Shown piece by piece: positions 1 through 6,276 of a stretch of 20,019 nt of DNA. The stretch comes from Chloroflexota bacterium. GTDB taxonomy: Bacteria > Chloroflexota > Anaerolineae > Anaerolineales > UBA11657. The translations under genes were made by a program, and so were the position numbers. A model generated the notes under the pieces. It had not been told where the DNA came from. It saw nothing but the letters and a program-made list of their open reading frames with translations, and did no database searches. The stretch spans positions 1-20,019 of the forward strand of contig QWRL01000022.1 in assembly GCA_003670425.1 (NCBI GenBank). The letters run 5' to 3'. Positions within the stretch are counted from its first letter, which is position 1. Every line of letters begins with the position of its first letter.

Positions 1-22
1 AACACCCGCGCCCTCCTCAGTC

Positions 23-823
23 TTGGTGCGCGCTGCGGCAGAAGTAGATGCGGCGGTGGAATTGTCTGTGATAGTGCCGGCCTATAACGAAGCCGGCCGC
101 ATTGCGGATAGCCTCACGGAAATCTGCCGGTACCTTGACCTGCGCGGGCAGTGCTACGAAGTGATCCCGGTCAGCGACGGCTCCCGCGATGGCAGCGCAG
201 CAGAGATTGATGCTGCAGCGCTGCGCCTCAGCCGTGTAAATGCCCGCATACAGCCGCTGTATTTCAAAGCAAACATGGGCAAGGGCGCTGCGGTACGCGC
301 CGGCATTTTGCGCGCGCGCGGTGCAATCGTGATGTACCTTGACACGGACCTGTCGATCCCGATTGCAATTGCCGCCGACTTTGCAGCGTGCATCAGTGCT
401 GGTGCAGATATTGCGATTGCGTCCCGCTACTTGCCGGGATCTGACGCAGGGAGCGTCCGCCCCGCGCGGCGCTTGCTGAGCGCAGTCTACCGTTGGCTTG
501 CGGCAGTTATTCTCGGCATTCGCTGCAGTGATATTCAGTGCGGCGCCAAAGCCTTTCGGCGCACAGTTGCCGTGCGCCTCTTTCAGTTGCAGCGCCTCGA
601 CGGATTTTCTTTTGATGCGGAGGTGATGTTCCTTGCAGGCCGCGCTGGTTACCGTGTGGCGGAGGTGCCCTTCACGCTTCGTGTTTCCAAACATTCCTCA
701 GTCCGGCTTGTTGCCGAGTCCGCCGTAATGTTTTTGGATTTGTTTCGCATTCGCTTCAACAACCTGCGCGGCTTGTATAAATCCACTGCGGCTGCTGGAA
801 AAGTGGGGGGGGGGGCGATTTAA
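23..823 (+). CDS. Family 2 glycosyltransferase, Alg5/DPG-synthase-like (polyprenyl-phosphate sugar transferase)
   Basis: Likely transfers a hexose from a nucleotide sugar to a polyprenyl phosphate at the inner face of the cytoplasmic membrane, feeding surface-glycan assembly. Seen: a GT-A start (SVIVPAYNE, residues 15-23), SDGSRDGS (51-58), NMGKGAAVRAG (84-94), the metal-binding DTD (107-109), SRYLPGS (134-140), the family hallmark DIQCGAKAF (170-178) and FDAEVMFLA (197-205). This series matches the Alg5-like dolichyl-phosphate glucosyltransferase group rather than chain-elongating GT2 enzymes. No clear membrane span is visible in this frame. The frame is open to the left edge. TTG at 23 or GTG at 26 are possible starts and the true start could lie upstream, but the catalytic domain is complete. 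Oddity: the last codons run through eleven G in a row, so the C-terminus may be variable or a sequencing artefact. The exact sugar is not readable. Confidence 0.88.
   Translation: MVRAAAEVDAAVELSVIVPAYNEAGRIADSLTEICRYLDLRGQCYEVIPVSDGSRDGSAAEIDAAALRLSRVNARIQPLYFKANMGKGAAVRAGILRARGAIVMYLDTDLSIPIAIAADFAACISAGADIAIASRYLPGSDAGSVRPARRLLSAVYRWLAAVILGIRCSDIQCGAKAFRRTVAVRLFQLQRLDGFSFDAEVMFLAGRAGYRVAEVPFTLRVSKHSSVRLVAESAVMFLDLFRIRFNNLRGLYKSTAAAGKVGGGAI
805..815 (+). repeat. Homopolymer of 11 G inside the glycosyltransferase 3' end
   Basis: Eleven consecutive G encode Gly-Gly-Gly six codons before the stop at 821-823. Runs of this length are prone to slippage in the cell, and also to miscalling in sequencing. 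Loss of one G would move the ribosome into a frame that stays open to 959; gain of one G would end translation soon after. No other homopolymer this long was noticed in the window. Confidence 0.9.
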
Positions 824-959
824 AGTTTACGTTTTGAGTTGGCGCAGCATGAGCGCCAATACTTGGCGCTGGACGTTGCCGCTCACGCTGTTTCTTGGAT
901 TAGGCGATCAGTGCCAGCGCACATTGTGCGGCGCAAACTTTTCTGATTGCAGGCAATAG
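816..959 (+). other. Out-of-frame hydrophobic continuation of the glycosyltransferase (possible slippage product or gene remnant)
   Basis: If the upstream G run had ten rather than eleven bases, the glycosyltransferase would read on into this stretch for about 47 more codons and stop at TAG 957-959. The continuation contains WRWTLPLTLFLGLG (from about 867), a plausible start of a membrane helix. It also contains an internal ATG at 849, but no Shine-Dalgarno sequence precedes it. It may be a real C-terminal membrane tail, the debris of a deleted gene, or chance. I do not recognise a family. Confidence 0.3.
839..870 (+). other. Two mutually exclusive hairpins in the convergent intergenic region
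   Basis: TTGGCGC (839-845) pairs with GCGCCAA (853-859) across a 7-nt loop. The same middle arm, extended to AGCGCCAA (852-859), pairs perfectly with TTGGCGCT (863-870) across a 3-nt loop. Only one can form at a time. The site lies between two genes whose 3' ends face each other, so a transcript-end function is natural, but no T-run follows on either strand. I see nothing else convincing in 871-1099. Confidence 0.35.
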
Positions 960-1099
960 CTGTTGGTGACAGCGCGCTGCTCAAAGTGGGCTGCATCACC
1001 AACCGCCAACGCCGCCAAATTCTTTATCCCGGCATTGCCGGCTGGGGCAGCAACCACTTTTTGTTGACGTGCCCTGCGATTGCCCGGCGTGCCCGCGCA

Positions 1100-3067
1100 C
1101 TAATACAGCTTGGGTATGTTGTCGATCTTTCTTAAGACTTCATCCAGGTTCAATCCAATCAGCCGCGAAAAATATTCAATGCTTTCAAACTTGGGCTGAT
1201 TGTCACTTTCCACCAGCTGCAGGGCAGCAGCTCGATCAAGCAACCCCTCCCGGATTTGATTGGACCGAAACGCATCAAACTCGGTGAACCCGGCAATCTG
1301 GTAGTAGATGTAGTTGTTGAAAGCCGTCTGGCCATCGCCCATGCGCCACTGGGTCTGGCCAAAACGCTGGTCGGACTCCCATGCGTACTCCGCGTTGAGC
1401 ACGCGGTTGATTTCGTTTTCCTCCCATGCAAGATAATGAAACAAGTATAGGAAGTCCGCCGTCACCAGAAAGCTGATAATGTAGGATCGGATTGAGTCAA
1501 AGAAAGACTCGTTGATGTAGGCCGGGTTTTTGATGTACTGCAGGCAGTACCAGGCCGCCAAACGAATCTTGTTGCTCAGCGGGTGCAGCTGAAAGTCGTG
1601 GTTTTCACGCAATGGTTTGTGGTTAATGCCGGTGAAGCCCACCATGAACTCACGATGTTCCAGCTGGTGGCCAGAGCACAAGACAGTCAGGTCCAGCTTC
1701 AGCTCTTTTTGCAGGGCGCGGCCGAAATGATAAAACTCCTTGTCCCCCGCCTGAAAGAGCGGGACCATGCCAAGCTGCGGCTGCTTGAGCCAGGCATGAA
1801 TGTTCTTTCTGACAAAGCGGCGCTTCTTCAATATGTCCGGTGAACGGATGATGTGTTCAATGCCAAGCTTGCCGCAAACCTTGGCCTGGTTCCTCCGCGA
1901 AACGTCTGTGGTCAGGCCCCAGTCAAATGTGTAGGCGATGGGATGCATGCCATAGGTTGTCTTCAGGATATGCAGGCCATAGCACGAGTCTCTGCCGCCG
2001 CTCAAGCCCACGAGGCAGTCCGGGCTGCCGTCTTTGGAGCGGAAGCGGTCCAGGCGCTGCCGCAGCGCATCTTCGCCCTTGAGCTTTTGATGCGCGTGGT
2101 TGCGGCAAAAACTGCACACGCCATCCCGGTCAAAGTCCACAAATGGATAAGTGTGCGGCAGGATGCATTTGGTGCAGCGCCGCAGCGTTTGCACGCTGGA
2201 GCGGTAGAACTCAACCGCAAATGCCGGGCTGTCAGCGCGGCCAGCGGCGGGTGTGCGCTGCGCACTGGATGTCTTCGGCTGGCGCGGAATTGGCGCCTGC
2301 TCAAAAATCTGGAAGTCAAAGCTCAGCCGCAGATAGTGGCCCGCAGGCACATGCTGAATGGCGCCGGCGTTCGCCTGAAAGGTTTGCGATGCCGCCAAAA
2401 ATTGTTTTAGAAAATAGCTTTCCGATGCAAAACATAAAATATTGTTTTGTGCATTGAGCGCAAAATAAAGTGAACCGGTGTTGGTGGCAAGCACCAGCTC
2501 CTGCTTGTGGTCCAGGAAAGCCGCAATGCTAAAGGAGCCTTCGAGGTTGGCTTGCACAGCCGCCAATACGGCAGCCAGATCCCGGGTTTGTGCGTACTGC
2601 CCGCTCATGTAATCAAACAGCACGCGCGTGTCGTTGGGCGCCGCAGTGCCTTCGGAATTAGCTGCCCGTTTTGCGGCAGGGTCCGGCTGAATCTGTGCTG
2701 CGTTGGTAATGATGCCGTTGTGCACGCCAATGAAACTGCCGGCATAGACCGGCTGATTGTTGTCGGCAACGCTGGCCGAGCCGTCAGTTACGAGGCGGCA
2801 GTGGTTGATGCACGCAAACGGCCCGGTGGCGCGCTGTGCGCCGAGCGTGTCGTTCAGGATCTGGTCGAAGCCGGCAAGTTCGATGAATTGGAGCGGGTCG
2901 ATGGCTCTTTGAAAAATCCGGTACTTCTCATTGGCATACGTGACAAGCCCGGCAGAATCCCTGCCTCTTTGCGCGGACAGCCTGTAAAGCCCGGCCAAGT
3001 CTTGCTTGAAGAGTTCAAAGTCAAGTTGCGCGCTGTCCTTGACAGCAAACCCAAAGATGCCGCACAT
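1100..3067 (-). CDS. Fused class II glutaminase and PP-loop N-acetyl-sugar amidotransferase (WbpG/PseA-like)
   Basis: Predicted to hydrolyse glutamine and use the ammonia to convert an adenylated carboxyl or acetamido group on a nucleotide sugar to an amide/amidine, for surface polysaccharide. Residues 1-250 form a class II glutamine amidotransferase: the MCGIFGF start puts the nucleophile at Cys2, with HNGII at 116-120. After a Pro/Ala-rich linker (about 255-285) comes a WbpG-type half. It has the paired cysteines CTKC (298-301) and CSFC (318-321), likely a metal knuckle, then the PP-loop SGGRDS (356-361) that binds ATP. WbpG/PseA proteins are normally about 370-380 residues and obtain ammonia from a separate HisH-like glutaminase. 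Here 655 residues carry both. ATG at 3067 is fixed by the requirement for Cys2; AGGGAG lies 11 nt upstream. Asparagine synthetase is a less likely reading because the Cys-knuckle half is typical of sugar enzymes. Confidence 0.82.
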   Translation of the reverse strand: MCGIFGFAVKDSAQLDFELFKQDLAGLYRLSAQRGRDSAGLVTYANEKYRIFQRAIDPLQFIELAGFDQILNDTLGAQRATGPFACINHCRLVTDGSASVADNNQPVYAGSFIGVHNGIITNAAQIQPDPAAKRAANSEGTAAPNDTRVLFDYMSGQYAQTRDLAAVLAAVQANLEGSFSIAAFLDHKQELVLATNTGSLYFALNAQNNILCFASESYFLKQFLAASQTFQANAGAIQHVPAGHYLRLSFDFQIFEQAPIPRQPKTSSAQRTPAAGRADSPAFAVEFYRSSVQTLRRCTKCILPHTYPFVDFDRDGVCSFCRNHAHQKLKGEDALRQRLDRFRSKDGSPDCLVGLSGGRDSCYGLHILKTTYGMHPIAYTFDWGLTTDVSRRNQAKVCGKLGIEHIIRSPDILKKRRFVRKNIHAWLKQPQLGMVPLFQAGDKEFYHFGRALQKELKLDLTVLCSGHQLEHREFMVGFTGINHKPLRENHDFQLHPLSNKIRLAAWYCLQYIKNPAYINESFFDSIRSYIISFLVTADFLYLFHYLAWEENEINRVLNAEYAWESDQRFGQTQWRMGDGQTAFNNYIYYQIAGFTEFDAFRSNQIREGLLDRAAALQLVESDNQPKFESIEYFSRLIGLNLDEVLRKIDNIPKLY

Positions 3068-3085
3068 TTGCCTACAATCTCCCTG

Positions 3086-3091
3086 ATTTTA
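3086..3091 (-). promoter_or_regulatory. Candidate -10 box for the fused amidotransferase
   Basis: Read on the minus strand this is TAAAAT, 18 nt before the ATG at 3067. A start of transcription about 7 nt downstream would leave a leader of roughly a dozen bases. I see no good -35 hexamer at the right distance, so support is the -10 match and position only. Confidence 0.35.
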
Positions 3092-3159
3092 GAAAATGAG
3101 AAGGTTGGCTGGATTTAGGGGCAGTATCGAGCATGTTGACTGGGGGCGCGGGTGGCCGG

Positions 3160-3184
3160 AAAATTTATCCTGCCGATAAATTTT
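3160..3184. promoter_or_regulatory. 25-bp perfect palindrome, candidate operator between divergent operons
   Basis: Arms AAAATTTATC (3160-3169) and GATAAATTTT (3175-3184) are exact reverse complements around a CTGCC centre. It is a markedly AT-rich island in GC-rich surroundings, lying 93 bp before the amidotransferase start and about 250 bp before the exporter adaptor start. The form (long perfect arms, 5-bp centre, one face-repeat about 15 bp apart) suits a dimeric helix-turn-helix regulator. It has no coding role. No regulator gene is encoded in this window. Confidence 0.5.
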
Positions 3185-3286
3185 ACTGCATCTGTTTGGA
3201 GGCTGCGGCTCCCAAGCCCACAAGATCCACGCAACTTCCCCGCAATTAATTCACATTCGATTGCCGGTCAAAGGGCTGCGTTGGGC

Positions 3287-3292
3287 TACACT
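3287..3292 (+). promoter_or_regulatory. Candidate -10 box (TACACT) of the exporter operon
   Basis: TACACT lies 143 bp before the adaptor start. TTGCCG at 3261-3266 could be a -35, but the 20-bp gap is longer than ideal. If used, it would give a leader of about 135 nt containing the inverted repeat at 3314-3368. Weak on its own. Confidence 0.25.
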
Positions 3293-3313
3293 CGACTGAA
3301 TTACAGGGCTCGC

Positions 3314-3390
3314 GACCGCAGCGCGGAAAGCGACATATTACGGCGCGCGGGAACTGCTAGCTGCGGTCTTTTGGGGCGAATGAGTTTCGC
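3314..3390 (+). promoter_or_regulatory. Possible structured 5' leader or attenuator before the exporter genes
   Basis: GACCGCAGC (3314-3322) and GCTGCGGTC (3360-3368) are exact complements around a 37-nt interior, and the second arm runs straight into TTTT (3369-3372). A smaller hairpin follows: GCGAA (3376-3380) with TTCGC (3386-3390). A long stem plus T-run just ahead of a coding start suggests attenuation. However, the interior is long, four T is short, and 9-bp matches this far apart do occur by chance in GC-rich DNA. No known riboswitch class is recognised. Confidence 0.25.
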
Positions 3391-3435
3391 TCGCGACGCG
3401 CAATCCCGCGCGGTTTAGTGCAGGAGATAAATATT

Positions 3436-5058
3436 GTGATCAGACGCACCATCACCATTGGAGTTGCGCTTGCAGCGGCTCTGGCCGTGGGATTGTGGTA
3501 TTGGCAGCGCACTACCACCGCTGCTGCCGCAAGTGCGGCAGCCAGCGTGCAAACTGCGGTGCTGGAACGCGGCACGCTGGTGGTGGCCGTGAACGCGTCT
3601 GGCACGCTGGCAGCCGCGCAATCGGCGGCGCTCAACTGGCAAACATCCGGCGTGGTTGCCAAGGTGGCGGTTACTGTGGGCAGTCTGGTCAAGGCCGGTG
3701 ACACGCTGGTTGAGCTGGACCCCGCAAGTTTTTCACCGGCTGTGCAGCAGGCCCAAATTGACGTCTTTACCCTGCAGGATAGTTTAGACACTTTGCTGGC
3801 GGGCACCAGTGCGGAACTTGTGGCGAAGGCCAAGCTGGCCGTGGTGGAGGCAGAAGCTGCTGTTACAGCGGCCCAGACAAAGGTCAGCAACGCCGCCAGT
3901 GTGGATGTTGGCTACTATGAAACCCAGTCGGCCAAGGCGAACAACACTTTATCTGCTGCGCGGCAGAATGCCGAGATCACCAATTTTCAAATTAATGTGC
4001 AAGCCGCTGCAAAGACCTTGCAAGATGCAGGCAAGGTGATTGACGACATCAAGGGCTTGAACATGACCGACTCAAGAAACCAGCCCGAAGCCGTGTACAC
4101 GCGCCTGAAGGCTGCCCAGGCAACCTATGATCGCGCACAGCTGGCGTACCAGACCGAGCTGTACAAATTAGAGCAGGCGCAGAACAGCGATGCAAGCACA
4201 ATTCAAACTGCGCAAGCTGCAGCGGACACCGCCAAGAGCGCGCTGGCTTCCGCGCGCTTCGGCCCGAATGCAGCGACGATTGCGCTGTATCAGGCGCAGC
4301 TGGATTTGGCGCAGGCCAGCTTGCTAAAGGCACAGGCTGACCTGGCAGCGCTGCAAGCCGGGCCGGACGAACCGGCGATTGCAGCTGCGCGCCTGAAACT
4401 TGCCACTGCAAAGTCCACCGTGCAACTGGTGCGATTGGTTGCGCCCTTTACCGGCACTGTGGCGGCTGTGTCCAACAAAGTGGGTGACAGCGTGGCCACC
4501 AATCAGCCGGCGCTGGTGCTTGCCGATTTAAGCGCGCTGGAGATTAAAGTTGACGTGGCAGAAATGGATATCAACCATGTGCAGGTTGGCCAGACAGTCA
4601 CTGTAATGTCTGATGCAGCGCCGGGCAAAAATTTTACGGGCAAGGTATCCGTGGTGCCTTTTCTCGGAACCAGCCAGCAGGGTGTGGTGACTTTTCCGGT
4701 GATGGTTGTTGTACCTGCGCCGGATCCCGCACTAAAGCCGGGAATGACCGCGGCTGTGAGCATTGTTACCGAGAGCCACGCTGATGTCTTGCTTGTGCCC
4801 AACCGTGCCATCCGTGTGGCAAGCGGACGCCGGTCGGTGTCCGTGCTGGTTGAGGGTGAGCAGATTGAAGTGCCGGTAACGCTTGGCTTGACGAATGAAA
4901 CCTACAGCGAGGTAAGCAGTGGGTTACTCCGGGGAGGCGATGCGGTTGTGCTAAATCCCACCAATACAACACAGTCTGGCGCGGGCGGTCTTTTTGGAAT
5001 CTTCGGTGGCGGGCGTGGCGGCGGGGGTGGCGGGGGTGGCCCGCGCGGCGGTGATTAA
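3436..5058 (+). CDS. Efflux membrane-fusion (periplasmic adaptor) protein, HlyD/MacA family
   Basis: Links the inner-membrane ABC exporter encoded downstream to the outside of the membrane. It is anchored by an N-terminal helix (about residues 5-22) and lacks a lipobox Cys. Seen: a first lipoyl half (SGVVAKVAVTVGSLVKAGDTLVELD), a long Ala/Gln/Lys-rich helical hairpin (roughly 95-325), a second lipoyl half (VAPFTGTVAAVSNKVGDSV) and beta-barrel segments (ALEIKVDVAEMDINHVQVGQ). It ends in a glycine-rich tail (GGGRGGGGGGGG). At 540 residues it is longer than MacA (about 370), mostly because of the extended hairpin. The start chosen is GTG at 3436, because AGGAG (3422-3426) sits 9 nt before it. 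An in-frame GTG at 3418 lies upstream of that site and is rejected. First gene of a four-gene cluster with a MacB-like ATPase and permease. Confidence 0.88.
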   Translation: MIRRTITIGVALAAALAVGLWYWQRTTTAAAASAAASVQTAVLERGTLVVAVNASGTLAAAQSAALNWQTSGVVAKVAVTVGSLVKAGDTLVELDPASFSPAVQQAQIDVFTLQDSLDTLLAGTSAELVAKAKLAVVEAEAAVTAAQTKVSNAASVDVGYYETQSAKANNTLSAARQNAEITNFQINVQAAAKTLQDAGKVIDDIKGLNMTDSRNQPEAVYTRLKAAQATYDRAQLAYQTELYKLEQAQNSDASTIQTAQAAADTAKSALASARFGPNAATIALYQAQLDLAQASLLKAQADLAALQAGPDEPAIAAARLKLATAKSTVQLVRLVAPFTGTVAAVSNKVGDSVATNQPALVLADLSALEIKVDVAEMDINHVQVGQTVTVMSDAAPGKNFTGKVSVVPFLGTSQQGVVTFPVMVVVPAPDPALKPGMTAAVSIVTESHADVLLVPNRAIRVASGRRSVSVLVEGEQIEVPVTLGLTNETYSEVSSGLLRGGDAVVLNPTNTTQSGAGGLFGIFGGGRGGGGGGGGPRGGD

Positions 5059-5150
5059 GACGCGGGAACTGTTGATTACTGCTTGCGCATTTGGAACTGT
5101 GGCGCCTCAATTCTCGTTTTGATTGGTTTGTGTTGATGGAGAGTACGAAA

Positions 5151-5573
5151 ATGAATCGCAAAATCTTGCCGGGCTTGGTTGGGGTGTTGCTGCTGCTGGT
5201 GGTGGCTGCGGGCGCCTTTTATGGCGGCATGCGGTTTCAAGGGATGCGCTCCTCCGGTACGCGGGCAAACTTTTTTGCAAATCGCGGTGGTGCTGATGGC
5301 GCAAATTTTGGTGGTGGTGGTGGCGGCGGCCGGCGCAGCAACATGGGACAGATAAAAAGTATTGAAGGCAATGTAATTATCGTGAGCACGCAGCAAGAGC
5401 GCCTGCAGGTGACGGTGACCGATGCCACGAAGTATCAAAGACTTGTTGACGGCAAACTTGATGACCTGCAGGTGGGCGCCAACATCATTGTGCGCGGCGA
5501 GAGTGATGCGAATGGCGTTGTGAACGCAGTCAGCATTCAGCTGGCAGATTCGGTGCCCGCGCCGCTGCCATGA
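5151..5573 (+). CDS. Small membrane-anchored protein with DUF5666-like OB-fold domain
   Basis: A 140-residue protein of unknown function. It has a single N-terminal helix (ILPGLVGVLLLLVVAAGAFYGG), a Gly-rich linker (NFGGGGGGGRRSN), then a compact beta domain beginning GQIKSIEGNVIIVS and running through LQVTVTDATKYQ, DLQVGANIIVRGESD and VVNAVSIQL. The pattern (a threshold strand, a T-x-Y turn, 'dLxvG..v.V.G', 'A..I') resembles DUF5666. The domain should face outside the cytoplasmic membrane. ATG at 5151 is chosen because GGAG (5138-5141) lies 9 nt upstream. An upstream in-frame ATG at 5136 has no such site. It sits 92 bp after the adaptor stop and 31 bp before the ATPase start, so it is almost certainly co-transcribed and probably an accessory or sensor part of the exporter. 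Its Gly tract echoes the adaptor's tail. Confidence 0.75.
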   Translation: MNRKILPGLVGVLLLLVVAAGAFYGGMRFQGMRSSGTRANFFANRGGADGANFGGGGGGGRRSNMGQIKSIEGNVIIVSTQQERLQVTVTDATKYQRLVDGKLDDLQVGANIIVRGESDANGVVNAVSIQLADSVPAPLP

Positions 5574-5604
5574 CCGAAAACCAAAGATTGGCGGGAAGAC
5601 TGCC

Positions 5605-6276
5605 GTGATCGAAATCGACAACGTCAAAAAAATCTACCGGCTGGGTGCGGTGGAAGTGGCTGCGCTGGCCGGCGTGTCTTTGCAGATTGCACGCAGTGAA
5701 GTGGTTGCCATCGTTGGGCAATCGGGCTCGGGCAAAAGTACGCTGATGAATATTATTGGTTGCCTGGACAAACCCACCAGCGGCGGGTACCGCCTCGACG
5801 GCGTTGGCGTGGAGACGCTGGGCGCAGACGAACTTGCGGTTGTGCGCAATCGCAAGATTGGGTTTGTGTTCCAGAGTTTCAACCTGCTGTCACGCGTGAG
5901 CGCCCGGCGCAACGTGGAACTTCCGCTGCTGTATGCCGGCGTTGGTGCGGGGCGGCGCGAGCGCGCAGCGGCAGCGCTGCGCTCAGTGGGATTGGAGGAT
6001 CGCATGGACCATCGGCCCACAGAGCTGTCCGGCGGGCAGCAGCAGCGCGTGGCAATTGCGCGTGCACTGGTAAATGACCCCGCCATTATTCTGGCCGATG
6101 AACCGACCGGCAATCTGGACACGCAATCGGGCGCGGAGATCATGCGCCTCCTGCTGGGCCTCAATCAGGAGCGCGGCATCACGATCATTTTTGTGACCCA
6201 TGACCCGGCCATCAGCGCGCAGACCCAGCGCGTGATTCGCCTGCGCGATGGATTGATAGAGCGGAGCGCGGCGTGA
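5605..6276 (+). CDS. ABC exporter ATP-binding protein, MacB/LolD type
   Basis: Hydrolyses ATP on the cytoplasmic side to drive the adjacent permease. All ABC ATPase signatures are in place: Walker A GQSGSGKST (38-46), Q-loop Gln90 in FVFQSFNLL, signature LSGGQQQR (141-148), Walker B IILADEP (161-167) and switch His199 (VTHD). The 223-residue length is usual for the stand-alone MacB/LolD ATPase class. The 'SFNLLSRVSARRNVELPLLY' segment is characteristic of that class rather than of nutrient importers. The start is GTG at 5605 with GGGAAG shortly before. The gene overlaps the permease by 4 bp (GTGA), so the two are translationally coupled. Whether the cargo is a drug, peptide, lipid or lipoprotein cannot be read. 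Confidence 0.93.
   Translation: MIEIDNVKKIYRLGAVEVAALAGVSLQIARSEVVAIVGQSGSGKSTLMNIIGCLDKPTSGGYRLDGVGVETLGADELAVVRNRKIGFVFQSFNLLSRVSARRNVELPLLYAGVGAGRRERAAAALRSVGLEDRMDHRPTELSGGQQQRVAIARALVNDPAIILADEPTGNLDTQSGAEIMRLLLGLNQERGITIIFVTHDPAISAQTQRVIRLRDGLIERSAA

Noticed and set aside
947..1135. 62-codon + strand frame in the convergent gap
   Set aside because: No start signal, overlaps the 3' end of the amidotransferase gene, and its sequence resembles no family.
3152..3418. 88-codon + strand frame in the divergent control region
   Set aside because: It covers the palindrome and leader structures, lacks a ribosome-binding site and looks non-coding.
3346..5071. 11-bp direct repeat CGCGGGAACTG at 3346-3356 and 5061-5071 flanking the adaptor gene
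   Set aside because: Dozens of 11-bp matches are expected by chance in 20 kb, and there is no target-site or insertion-element context.
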